From Solwaraspora sp. WMMD1047 (GTDB taxonomy: Bacteria > Actinomycetota > Actinomycetes > Mycobacteriales > Micromonosporaceae), in NCBI RefSeq assembly GCF_029626155.1, contig NZ_JARUBL010000001.1:682001-746000 (forward strand): DNA of 64,000 nt, in the 5' to 3' direction. Below, one piece after another: positions 45,453 through 53,211 of the stretch; position 1 is the stretch's first letter; each line of letters begins with the position of its first letter. Under the pieces are notes generated by a model. That model ran no database searches, was not told the DNA's origin, and saw only the letters and a list, made by a program, of their open reading frames with translations. The position numbers were made by a program, and so were the translations under genes.

Positions 45453-47837
45453 ATGGACAGCTACGGGGTGACCGCCAACCGGCCGGCCGACGACGCGGCG
45501 GCCAGTGGCGCGGCGGCCGGCAGTGCGGAGGCCGGCGACCGGGACGGGGTACGCCGGCGGGCCGAGGCGGTGCTGCGTCGGCTCGCCGGCGAGCAGGCCC
45601 GGCTGCGGGAGGACCAGTGGGCGGCGATCGAGGCGCTGGTGGTCGATCGCCGTCGGGTGCTCTGCGTGCAGCGGACCGGCTGGGGCAAGTCTGCGGTCTA
45701 CTTCGTCGCCACTGCGCTGTTGCGAGGGCGGGACGATGCGGCGGGCCTGGACGGTGCGGCGGGCCTGGACGGTGCGGCGGGCCGGGACACCGAGCCGGTC
45801 GGGCAGCCCGGGCCGACCGTGATCGTGTCGCCGCTGCTGGCGTTGATGCGCAACCAGGTGGAGGCCGCCGGCCGGGCCGGCATCCGGGCCCGCACCATCA
45901 ACTCGGCAAACCTCGACGAGTGGGAGCAGATCGCCGCCGAGATCCACGCCGGGGCGGTGGACGTGCTGCTGATCAGCCCGGAGCGGCTGAACAACCCGGA
46001 CTTCCGGGACTCGGTGCTGCCCCGGCTGGCCGCCACCACCGGGCTGCTGGTGGTGGACGAGGCGCACTGCGTCTCGGACTGGGGGCACGACTTCCGCCCC
46101 GACTACCGGCGGCTGCGTACCTTCCTGGCCGGGCTGCCGGAGCGCACCCCGGTGCTGGCCACCACGGCGACCGCCAACAGCCGGGTGACCGCCGACGTCG
46201 CCGAGCAGCTCAGCACCCCGGCCCCCGAAGCCGGCCCGCCAGCCCTTGGTGGCCCAGCCCTTGGCGGCGCGGTCACCGGCGGCGCGGCCGGTGGGGCGGC
46301 GGCCGGCGGACCGGCGGCCGGTGAGGCGCTGGTGCTGCGCGGTTCGCTGGACCGCGAGTCGCTGCGGCTGGCGGTGCTGGAGCTGGAGAGCCCGGCCCAC
46401 CGACTCGGCTGGCTAGCCGACCACCTGGACGGGCTGCCCGGTTCCGGCATCATCTACACGTTGACCGTGGCGGCGGCCGGCGAGACCGCCGAGTTCCTGC
46501 GCGGCCGGGGTTATCAGGTGGCCGCGTACACCGGGCAGGTCGAGGACGCCGACCGGCGGGCCGCCGAGCAGGCCCTGCTCGACAACAAGGTCAAGGCGCT
46601 GGTGGCGACCTCGGCGCTGGGGATGGGGTTCGACAAGCCGGATCTGGGCTTCGTGGTGCACCTGGGCGCCCCGCCGTCCCCGATCGCCTACTACCAGCAG
46701 GTCGGCCGGGCCGGGCGGGCGGTCCGGCAGGCCGAGGTGCTGCTCCTGCCCGGCGCCGAGGACCAGGCGATCTGGCGGTACTTCGCCTCGCTGGCCTTCC
46801 CGCCGGAGGAGCAGGTCCGGGCCGTGCTCGCGGCGTTGCGCCCGGACCGGCCGATCTCCACCGCGGCGCTCGAACCGGTGGTCGACCTGCGCCGGGCCCG
46901 GCTGGAGATGATGCTCAAGGTGCTCGACGTGGACGGCGCGGTCCGCCGGGTGCGCGGCGGTTGGCTGGCCACCGGCGAACCGTGGAGCTACGACACCGCC
47001 CGGCTGGAGCGGGTTGCCACCGCGCGGACAGCCGAGCAGCGGGCCATGCGCGAGTACGCGACCACCGTCGGCTGTCGGATGGAGTTCCTGCGCCGCTGCC
47101 TGGACGACGAGGCGGCGACCGCCTGCGGGCGCTGTGACCGGTGCGCCGAGCCCCGCTACACCGCCGACGTGTCGGCCCCGGCGCTCGCCGCCGCGCACGC
47201 CTTCCTCGGCCGCCCCGGGGTCGAGATCGCGCCGAAGAAGCTCTGGCCGACCGGCCTGGAGGCGGTCGGGGTGCCGCTGCGCGGCAAGCTCGGCGCGGAC
47301 GAGACGGCGCTGCCGGGCCGGGCCGTGGGGCGGCTGTCGGACCTCGGCTGGGGCGGCCGGCTGCGGGACCTGACCGGCCCGGACGCCCCGGACGGGCCGC
47401 TGCCCGACGACGTGGCCGGCGCGGTGATCGAGGTGCTCAAGTCCTGGGCGCACGGCGACGACCCGTGGTCGGCCCGGCCGGTCGGCGTGGTCGCCGTCGG
47501 GTCGCACCGCCGTCCGCGCCTGGTTCGGGAGCTGGCCGAGCGGATCGCCGAGGTCGGGCGCCTGCCGCTGCTCGGCACGGTGCCGGCCCGGTCGGGTGGG
47601 TCAGCCGGGTCGGGTGACGGCGGGGCGCGCGGCAACAGCGCCCAACGGGTACGCGCGCTGCACGACGCGTTCGTCGTCCCGGCGGAGCTGGCGGCGGCGC
47701 TGCCCGGCCTGGCGGGTCCGGTGCTGCTTGTCGACGATCTGGTCGACTCGGGCTGGACGATGACGATGGTGGCCCGCCTGCTGCGCCGGGCCGACGCCCC
47801 CGCCGTACTCCCGCTCGCGCTCGCGGTCGCCGGCTGA
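45453..47837 (+). CDS. RecQ-family ATP-dependent DNA helicase with C-terminal phosphoribosyltransferase-like domain
   Basis: A 794-residue protein. Helicase: Walker A RTGWGKS at about 74-80, SPLLALMRNQ, DEAH box VVDEAHCVSDWGHDFRPDY, SAT-like TTATANSRV, GRAGRAV motif VI and a Cys-rich zinc site (CRMEFLRRCLDDEAATACGRCDRC). Residues about 600-794 continue into a second domain ending in LLVDDLVDSGWTMTM (about 757-770), the PRPP-binding motif of phosphoribosyltransferases. Two low-complexity inserts occur: an 18-bp repeat (AAGLDG) near residue 98 and a Gly/Ala stretch near 265. It acts in DNA repair; the tail's role is unknown. Confidence 0.88.
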   Translation: MDSYGVTANRPADDAAASGAAAGSAEAGDRDGVRRRAEAVLRRLAGEQARLREDQWAAIEALVVDRRRVLCVQRTGWGKSAVYFVATALLRGRDDAAGLDGAAGLDGAAGRDTEPVGQPGPTVIVSPLLALMRNQVEAAGRAGIRARTINSANLDEWEQIAAEIHAGAVDVLLISPERLNNPDFRDSVLPRLAATTGLLVVDEAHCVSDWGHDFRPDYRRLRTFLAGLPERTPVLATTATANSRVTADVAEQLSTPAPEAGPPALGGPALGGAVTGGAAGGAAAGGPAAGEALVLRGSLDRESLRLAVLELESPAHRLGWLADHLDGLPGSGIIYTLTVAAAGETAEFLRGRGYQVAAYTGQVEDADRRAAEQALLDNKVKALVATSALGMGFDKPDLGFVVHLGAPPSPIAYYQQVGRAGRAVRQAEVLLLPGAEDQAIWRYFASLAFPPEEQVRAVLAALRPDRPISTAALEPVVDLRRARLEMMLKVLDVDGAVRRVRGGWLATGEPWSYDTARLERVATARTAEQRAMREYATTVGCRMEFLRRCLDDEAATACGRCDRCAEPRYTADVSAPALAAAHAFLGRPGVEIAPKKLWPTGLEAVGVPLRGKLGADETALPGRAVGRLSDLGWGGRLRDLTGPDAPDGPLPDDVAGAVIEVLKSWAHGDDPWSARPVGVVAVGSHRRPRLVRELAERIAEVGRLPLLGTVPARSGGSAGSGDGGARGNSAQRVRALHDAFVVPAELAAALPGLAGPVLLVDDLVDSGWTMTMVARLLRRADAPAVLPLALAVAG

Positions 47838-47848
47838 GCCGGAATGGG

Positions 47849-48826
47849 TCAGCCGGGGCGGCCGAGGCTGTGGATCGGTTGGTAGTCGAAGCGGTCCATC
47901 CGGATGCGTTTGCCGGGGCGGGGGGCGTGCACGATCCGGTCGGCACCGACGTAGATGGCGACGTGGTGAATGTCGGCGTAGTAGAAGACCAGGTCGCCGG
48001 GGCGCCGGTCGGCACGGCTGATCTTGTTGACCACGCTCCACTGCCGGGCCGCGTTGTGCGGGAGCTGCACGCCGGCCGCCGCCCACGCGGCCGAGGTCAG
48101 CCCGGAGCAGTCGTACCCGCCCGGTCCGGAACCACCCCACTGGTACGGCTTGCCGAGCTGCGCGACGGCGAACCGGACCGCGGTCCCGGCGGCGCCGGGT
48201 GGCGGCTTGGGCAGGTCGCCGGGGGCGACGGTGGGAGCGTCGTCGCGGTCACCGGTGGCGTCCCGGAGCCGGATCAGCCGGCTGAGTTCGGCCTCGATCT
48301 GCTGCTTCCGGTTGCCGAGCTGCCGTTGGTGACCGCGCTGCTGGTCGGCGAGCTGCCGGGCGCTCTGTCGGGCGGCGGCCAGCCGGTCCCGCGAGTCGGT
48401 GAGCTGGCCGATCACCTTCTGCTGCTCCCGACTGAGCCGGCTGAGCAGCAGCAGTGAGTCGACGAGTCCGTCGGTCGAGGCGACCTCGAGCAGGGCGGCG
48501 ACGGTGACCAACGACTGGGTGTTGCTGGTCCGGTACGCGGTGGCCATCATGGCGCCGAGTTCCTGGCGGTGCCGGTCCATCGCGCGTTCCAGCTCGGCCA
48601 TCTCGACGCCCAGCTCGTCGGCCCGGCGCAGGTTGGCGCGCAGCTCCTCGCGCAGGTCGTTGTAGTCCTCGATGACGACTTCGAGCTGCTCCTCGGCGGC
48701 GGCGATCTGTCGGGCGATCGGATCGTCCGACGGCTGGGCGCGGCTGGGGGTTCCGGTCAGGGCGAGCCCGGCGGTCACCCCGGCGGCGACGGCCGCGACC
48801 AGGCGCGGCAGGGTGGAGGTCGGCAC
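47849..48826 (-). CDS. Secreted NlpC/P60 peptidoglycan hydrolase
   Basis: A 325-residue exported cell-wall peptidase. Signal peptide (PRLVAAVAAGVTAGLALTG), long coiled coil at about 35-200 (EEQLEVVIEDYNDLREEL), then NlpC/P60 domain (about 215-325) with catalytic Cys in GGYDCSGLTSAAW, His in YADIHHVAIYVG, and a third polar residue later. It cleaves peptide bonds of peptidoglycan stems. I chose GTG 48826 (VPTSTLPRLVAAV), since the frame upstream runs into the csoR promoter. The SD is weak. It converges with recQ with an 11-base gap and is divergent from csoR. Confidence 0.88.
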   Translation of the reverse strand: MPTSTLPRLVAAVAAGVTAGLALTGTPSRAQPSDDPIARQIAAAEEQLEVVIEDYNDLREELRANLRRADELGVEMAELERAMDRHRQELGAMMATAYRTSNTQSLVTVAALLEVASTDGLVDSLLLLSRLSREQQKVIGQLTDSRDRLAAARQSARQLADQQRGHQRQLGNRKQQIEAELSRLIRLRDATGDRDDAPTVAPGDLPKPPPGAAGTAVRFAVAQLGKPYQWGGSGPGGYDCSGLTSAAWAAAGVQLPHNAARQWSVVNKISRADRRPGDLVFYYADIHHVAIYVGADRIVHAPRPGKRIRMDRFDYQPIHSLGRPG

Positions 48827-48883
48827 GACGTTTTCAACGAGCGAGCCGCCGGAAGGCGACGCCGGCCGCGGGGCACCGGCCCT

Positions 48884-48904
48884 GGATACGGCAGGGGGGT
48901 ATCC
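48884..48904. promoter_or_regulatory. CsoR-type operator
   Basis: GGATAC and GTATCC are inverted around a G-rich centre (GGCAGGGGG). The GGGGGGTAT core is typical of copper-sensing CsoR sites. It sits 8 bases before csoR. Confidence 0.7.
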
Positions 48905-48912
48905 TTGGCGGC

Positions 48913-49239
48913 ATGACCACAGAGCAGCCACCGGCGCCGGCCACCGCCGACGAGGCCGGCCCCTACTGGTACGCGGCGGACAAGCAGGCGCTGCTCGGTC
49001 GCCTGCGCCGGATCGAGGGCCAGGTACGCGGCCTGCACCGGATGGTCGAGCAGGACACCTACTGCATCGACGTGCTCACCCAGATCTCGGCCGCCACCCG
49101 CGCGCTGCAGGCGGTCGCGGTCGGGCTGCTCGAAGGGCACATCGCGCACTGCGTGATGGAGGCCGGCCGGGACGGCAGCGACCCGTCCGCCAAGGTCAAA
49201 GAGGCGTCCGACGCCATCGCCCGTCTCGTCCGCTCATAG
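48913..49239 (+). CDS. csoR: CsoR-type metal-sensing repressor
   Basis: A 108-residue DUF156/CsoR repressor. All-helical: ALLGRLRRIEGQVRGLHRMV, then the copper ligands Cys (YCIDVLTQ), His (LLEGHIAH) and Cys (HCVMEAG), the C-H-C set of Cu(I) sensors. It should leave DNA when Cu(I) binds. ATG 48913 follows the palindromic site by 8 bases. It is followed after 12 bases by copZ: an autoregulated copper operon. Confidence 0.92.
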   Translation: MTTEQPPAPATADEAGPYWYAADKQALLGRLRRIEGQVRGLHRMVEQDTYCIDVLTQISAATRALQAVAVGLLEGHIAHCVMEAGRDGSDPSAKVKEASDAIARLVRS

Positions 49240-49251
49240 GAGTTCACCAGT

Positions 49252-49470
49252 ATGTCCGTCAGCAACACCTATACCGTGTCCGGTATGACCTGTTCCCACT
49301 GCGTGCAGGCGGTGACCGGCGAGTTGACCGCGCTGACCGGCGTCCGGGACGTCCGGATCGACCTGCCGACCGGCGCCGTCACCGTCACCAGCGACGCCCC
49401 GCTGCCGCTCGACGAGGTCCGGGCCGCCGTGGACGAGGCGGGCTACCAGCTCGCCGATGCCGATGCCTGA
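49252..49470 (+). CDS. copZ: CopZ-like copper chaperone
   Basis: A 72-residue HMA domain (ferredoxin-like fold) with the metal motif GMTCSHCVQAV (MxCxxC) near residue 11. It carries Cu(I) in the cytosol. ATG 49252 has AGGAG upstream (ATAGGAGTTCACC). In most actinobacterial operons it hands copper to a CopA P-type ATPase; here the next gene is a membrane protein instead. Confidence 0.92.
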   Translation: MSVSNTYTVSGMTCSHCVQAVTGELTALTGVRDVRIDLPTGAVTVTSDAPLPLDEVRAAVDEAGYQLADADA

Positions 49471-50545
49471 CGAACCGGACCGGAGCGCCATGTCTGGTGG
49501 CCGCCACGGGAGCGCCCTGCCCGGCGGCCCCGACCGGAGCACCCTGTCCGGCGGCCCGGATCGGAGCACCCTGCGGCTGGGCCTGTTCATCGGCGCGCTG
49601 GCGGCGACGCTGATCGCCGGGTTCGGCATCGGCCGGCTGGTCGGCGAGGACGACCAGACCCTGACGGGCGCGGCGGTCGCCGACCACACCCACGAGCCGG
49701 GCGTCGGCCCGCACGACCACGGGCCGAGCGCCGGCTCGCCGGGCCACGACGCGGCCGGGCACGAACCGGGCGGCGACGATCCGGCCGCCGCGGACGACGG
49801 GCACGCCCACGGCGCCGAGCCCGCGGCGGCCGGGGCCGTCGGCGGGCTCTCGCTGAGCGCCGCCGGCCACACGCTGGTGCCGGTCACCTCGTCGTTCCCG
49901 GTCGGCACCGGCCAGGAGTTCGCCTTCCGGGTGCTCGACCCGCAACGCCAGCCGGTGACCCGGTACGCCGTGGTGCACGACAAGCCGATGCACCTGATCG
50001 TGGTCCGCCGGGATCTCTCCGGCTATCAGCACCTGCACCCGACGATGGCGCCGGACGGCACCTGGCGCGTGCCGGTGTCCCTGTCCGAGCCGGGCATCTG
50101 GCGGGCGTACGCCGATTTCGCCGCCCTGGACGCCGACGGCGGCCAGATCCCGGCGACCCTCGGGGTGGATCTGGTGGTGGCCGGCGACTACCGGCCGCGC
50201 CCGCTGCCGGCGGCCGCCCGGGAGGCCACCGTCGACGGCGGGTTCACGGTCGCCTACCAGGGCACCCCTCAGGTGGGTGCGACCTCGCCGCTGGTGTTCC
50301 GGGTGTTCGCCAACGGCAGCCCGGTCACCGACCTGCAGCCCTACCTCGGGGCGTACGGGCACCTGGTGGCGGTGCGGGCCGGGGACCTGGGCTATCTGCA
50401 CGTGCATCCGGAGGAGGCGCGTGATCCGGGTGGGGCGGTCAAGTTCTGGGTCGCCGCGCCCAGCCCCGGCAGCTACCGGCTCTTCTTCGACTTCCAGGTG
50501 GCCGGGGTGGTCCGGACCGCGGAGTTCACGTTGATCGTGCCGTGA
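49457..50545 (+). CDS. Membrane-anchored His-rich protein of the copper operon
   Basis: A 362-residue protein. N-terminal GGPDRSTL repeat, then a helix at about 40-58 (GLFIGALAATLIAGFGIGRL). A His/Asp-rich stretch (residues about 74-118, with HTHEPGVGPHDHG and DGHAHG) looks like a metal-binding linker. Two extracytoplasmic beta domains follow, with paired motifs HLIVVRRDLSGYQHLHP and HLVAVRAGDLGYLHVHP, which suggest duplicated copper-site domains. ATG 49457 overlaps copZ by 14 bases. It probably buffers or senses copper outside the membrane (inference). Confidence 0.75.
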   Translation: MPMPDEPDRSAMSGGRHGSALPGGPDRSTLSGGPDRSTLRLGLFIGALAATLIAGFGIGRLVGEDDQTLTGAAVADHTHEPGVGPHDHGPSAGSPGHDAAGHEPGGDDPAAADDGHAHGAEPAAAGAVGGLSLSAAGHTLVPVTSSFPVGTGQEFAFRVLDPQRQPVTRYAVVHDKPMHLIVVRRDLSGYQHLHPTMAPDGTWRVPVSLSEPGIWRAYADFAALDADGGQIPATLGVDLVVAGDYRPRPLPAAAREATVDGGFTVAYQGTPQVGATSPLVFRVFANGSPVTDLQPYLGAYGHLVAVRAGDLGYLHVHPEEARDPGGAVKFWVAAPSPGSYRLFFDFQVAGVVRTAEFTLIVP

Positions 50546-50547
50546 CG

Positions 50548-50571
50548 TGAGCCCCGGGCCGGCGGGGCTCA
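50548..50571. terminator. Bidirectional terminator after the copper operon
   Basis: TGAGCCCCG and CGGGGCTCA form a 9-bp stem with a 6-nt loop, overlapping the stop of the convergent XRE gene (50569). Confidence 0.65.
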
Positions 50572-51018
50572 GCCGGCGCGGCGGGTGATCCGGCGGGACG
50601 GCTGATCCTGGCGACGGACCGGGCGGCTGGCGAGGTAGCTCAGCAGGTCACGGATGAGCTTCTTCTCCTCGACCGGCACCCCGGGATCGGCGAGCCGGCC
50701 GAGGATCACCCGGATGTCGGCGTCCACCTGGTCGTCGCTTGTCGTCCCGCCCGGCCCGGCCTCGCCGTTGGGCAGGCCGAGCGCCCGGAAGGCCGCCGTC
50801 ACCGGTACGTCGAGCGCGGCGCAGAAGCCGCGTACCTTGGCCAGCTCGGGGTAGTCCTGCCAGTCGCCGGCGAGCCAGCGGAAGACCGTGGAGCGGCCGA
50901 CTCCGGTGTGGGTGGCAAGATCGGTTACGGTCCAGCCGCGCTGGTCCCGTGCGTCGTCGATGGCACGCCGCACGAAGCGGGCGAATGCCGCCTGCGGCGT
51001 GTCCGGTGCGGCGCCCAT
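50569..51018 (-). CDS. XRE-family HTH regulator
   Basis: A 149-residue regulator with an N-terminal HTH (about residues 10-70: FVRRAIDDARDQRGWTVTDLA, GVGRSTVFRWLAGDWQDYPEL) and a short helical C-terminus with an EEKKLIRDLLSYLASR segment. No DUF5753. ATG 51018 is preceded by AAGGGCC at a longish distance; the frame to 51318 is open but contains the promoter. Two direct repeats upstream (51063-51096) suggest self-binding. Neighbours give no target. Confidence 0.75.
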   Translation of the reverse strand: MGAAPDTPQAAFARFVRRAIDDARDQRGWTVTDLATHTGVGRSTVFRWLAGDWQDYPELAKVRGFCAALDVPVTAAFRALGLPNGEAGPGGTTSDDQVDADIRVILGRLADPGVPVEEKKLIRDLLSYLASRPVRRQDQPSRRITRRAG

Positions 51019-51062
51019 GGTCAGGGTTGGCCCTTTCGCCCCGCCTCCGGACCGGGCGCTGC

Positions 51063-51096
51063 CCTGTGAGTAGTCCAGAGTGCTCTCCTGAGAGTA
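51063..51096 (-). promoter_or_regulatory. Direct repeats upstream of the XRE gene
   Basis: TACTCACAGG (complement of 51063-51072) and TACTCTCAGG (51087-51096) differ at one position and are 24 bp apart. The second also contains CTCTC-CT-GAGAG. A candidate operator. Confidence 0.4.
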
Positions 51097-51353
51097 ATAC
51101 GGAGGCGGCTCGACGCAAGTTGCCCGATCGACCGATTCAGTCTCATCGACGGGACTCCTTACCGTTGAGTCAACCCCGTGGGACCGATGCCCTCGCCCAG
51201 GACCCCTCCCCGTCGGTCCCTCGGGCGGACCCTGCCGCAGCCGGGTAAGGTGGCCGTCACGGTGCCTGAAATCCCAGGTCAAGGGGCCTAAGCTTGAGTC
51301 GGGGACCGATCCGATCAAGGCAGACTCCGACCATCACGAGCGACAGGGCGATC

Positions 51354-51785
51354 ATGGCGACACCAGCCGTCCCACCACCCGCGCACCGGCCCGGACCGGT
51401 AAGCCTCTTCTTCGTCGCGAAGGCAGCCGTCTTCGCGGCCGGCTTCTGGGCCTGGCTGCTGGTGCTGGCGATCCAGGCCGACCCGGTCTCCGGCGCACAC
51501 CTGGTGGCCGCCGCGGGCGCGATCACCACCACCCTGGTGTCGGTGCTGCTCGGCGCCCGGTTGGCCCTGCAGCGCAACGCCGCCGACCGGCACGCCGACC
51601 TCAAGCGGCTGCTGGTGGACATCTCCTGGAACGCGTTCACGGCCGCCGGCAACGCGGGCGAACCGGAGGGCCGGTCGAACGTCGTCCCGTTCCCGAGCAC
51701 CGGCCACGACCACCCGATCGGCCGGCTGCCGGGCGACCTGGGCCGGCTGACCGGCGACCACGGCGACCGCGACCGCCGCCGGTAG
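51354..51785 (+). CDS. Small membrane protein of unknown function
   Basis: A 143-residue protein with two hydrophobic helices (about residues 19-42 and 50-70: LFFVAKAAVFAAGFWAWLL, LVAAAGAITTTLVSVLLGA) and a hydrophilic C-terminus rich in Asp/Gly/Arg. No motif I recognise. ATG 51354 has AGGGCG upstream; TTG 51294 is possible, with AAGGGG. The last 40 residues look disordered. It lies head to tail with the convergent methyltransferase gene (21 bases apart). Confidence 0.55.
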   Translation: MATPAVPPPAHRPGPVSLFFVAKAAVFAAGFWAWLLVLAIQADPVSGAHLVAAAGAITTTLVSVLLGARLALQRNAADRHADLKRLLVDISWNAFTAAGNAGEPEGRSNVVPFPSTGHDHPIGRLPGDLGRLTGDHGDRDRRR

Positions 51786-51806
51786 CGGGCCGCCGGTCGG
51801 AGCCGG

Positions 51807-53006
51807 TCAGGAGTGCGGGTCGCCGAGCAGAGCCCGCAGCCGTGGGGTGACCCGCCACTGCGCCAGCAGTTGGTGGTACCCGGTCCGCTGCTCGTCGGTC
51901 GGGGCGGCGCCGGTGCGTCGGGCGCGCAGCAGCAGGTTACGCGGGGTGTGCCGGGAGTCGACGAACTCCACCACCTCGACCTGGTAGCCGTGCAGCCGCA
52001 GCAGCGCCGCCCGCAGCGCGTCGGTGAGCACATCGGCGAACCGCTCCCGCAGAATGCCCTGCCGGGTGAGCAGCTCGTACGGCTCCGGGGCGGGACTCGT
52101 GCGCAGCTGCGCGGCGAGGTCGTGGTGGCAGCACGGCGCGGCGAGAATCCACCGGGCGCCCCAGCGCACCCCCCGGGCCAGCGCCTCGTCGGTGGCGGTG
52201 TCGCAGGCGTGCAGGGCGAGCACCAGGTCGGGTGCGGGCTCGACGGTGACCTCGGCGATCGTGCCGGCCACGAACCGGACCCGGTCGGCGCAGCCCAGCC
52301 GCCCGGCCAGCTCGGTGTTGCGCTCCCGCTGGTCTTCGCGGACGTCCACCCCGGTCAGCTCGGCGTCGATCCCCCGGGCGGCGAGATACCGGTACGAGGC
52401 GAAGGTCAGATAGGCGTTGCCGCAGCCGAGATCGGCGATCCGCAGCGGCTGCGGCAGCTCGGCCGGCAGGGTGGCGGCCAGCGACCGCAGGAACGCGTCC
52501 ACCTGCCGGCGCTTGGCCGCGTTCGCCCCGATCGCGGTGAAGAGCGGATCACCGGGATCGAGCAGATGCTCCTTCTCCCGGTCGTGCCCGCCCGCAGCGC
52601 CCGAGCCACCGCCGGTTCCTGGCCCGTTGCCGGTTCCTGGCCCGCCGGGAGGGCCGCCCGGGGTGTCGGTCCGGTGCACCTGTGCCTCGCCCTTCTTGGT
52701 CACCCGCAGCTGCACGGTCGTCGAGGCGGTCTGCACGTGCCAGTTGCCGAACGGCTGGGCCAGCAGCGCGTCGACCGCGCCGCCGGCCTCCGGACCGGGC
52801 GCCACGTTCCGGGTGTACGGCCGGGCGCCGTCGAAGGTGACGATCTGCAGGCGGGACCCGGACTTCAGCGCGACCGGGCGCAGCTCCGCGCGTACCACGG
52901 ACGGGGCCTGCCCTCGGCGGCGGCCGGCGGCCACCGCCCTGGTCAGACCCGGGTCGAGGAGCAGCTCCCGGAGCTGGGCGAGCGCCAGGTCGAGCTGTTC
53001 CGGCAT
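51807..53006 (-). CDS. Class I SAM-dependent methyltransferase with N-terminal accessory domain
   Basis: A 399-residue protein. Residues 1-140 form an accessory domain (ALKSGSRLQIVTFDGARPYTRN), then a Gly/Pro/Asn linker (GPGTGGGSGAAGG), then a methyltransferase (about 190-399): IADLGCGNAYLTFASYRYL (motif I), GVDVREDQ, DLVLALHACDTATDEAL and APCCHHDLAA. The LHACDTATDEAL and APCCHH pattern is that of METTL25/YwiD-like enzymes, possibly acting on RNA. ATG 53006 is preceded by CCGGGGCAG; the frame upstream is not coding-like. Divergent from the ThrRS leader. Confidence 0.75.
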   Translation of the reverse strand: MPEQLDLALAQLRELLLDPGLTRAVAAGRRRGQAPSVVRAELRPVALKSGSRLQIVTFDGARPYTRNVAPGPEAGGAVDALLAQPFGNWHVQTASTTVQLRVTKKGEAQVHRTDTPGGPPGGPGTGNGPGTGGGSGAAGGHDREKEHLLDPGDPLFTAIGANAAKRRQVDAFLRSLAATLPAELPQPLRIADLGCGNAYLTFASYRYLAARGIDAELTGVDVREDQRERNTELAGRLGCADRVRFVAGTIAEVTVEPAPDLVLALHACDTATDEALARGVRWGARWILAAPCCHHDLAAQLRTSPAPEPYELLTRQGILRERFADVLTDALRAALLRLHGYQVEVVEFVDSRHTPRNLLLRARRTGAAPTDEQRTGYHQLLAQWRVTPRLRALLGDPHS

Positions 53007-53065
53007 GGGCCCATTCTGCCCCGGCGCCGGCCGGTAAATGCGGGCGGGCACCGGGGTGCCGGCGG

Positions 53066-53071
53066 TATGGT
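53066..53071 (+). promoter_or_regulatory. -10 box of the ThrRS leader transcript
   Basis: TATGGT lies 7 bases before the leader ATG at 53079, so transcription should start at the AUG (leaderless leader peptide). Confidence 0.5.
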
Positions 53072-53078
53072 CGTTGGC

Positions 53079-53129
53079 ATGTCGCACGCCGTCAGCACGA
53101 CGACGCCGGAGAGTGTCCCGGCGCGCTGA
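53079..53129 (+). CDS. Threonine-rich leader peptide (attenuator)
   Basis: A 16-residue ORF: MSHAVSTTTPESVPAR. It has three consecutive Thr codons (ACG ACG ACG) and lies 82 bases before a ThrRS-like gene with a strong terminator hairpin between them. Ribosome stalling at the Thr codons when charged tRNA-Thr is scarce would prevent the hairpin from forming. TGA 53127-53129 starts a TGACA-GT-TGTCA inverted repeat. Confidence 0.65.
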   Translation: MSHAVSTTTPESVPAR

Positions 53130-53141
53130 CAGTTGTCATCG

Positions 53142-53171
53142 GAAGCCCCGGGGCGAGTGCCCCGGGGCTTC
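53142..53171 (+). terminator. Attenuator terminator hairpin
   Basis: GAAGCCCCGGGGC and its perfect 13-bp complement enclose a 4-nt loop, 12 bases after the leader peptide stop and 40 bases before the ThrRS gene. CCCGG at 53117-53121 could pair with part of its left arm as an antiterminator (inference). Confidence 0.75.
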
Positions 53172-53211
53172 GGCTTGCGGTCGCTCGCCCTGATCCCGCG
53201 AGGAGACCCCC

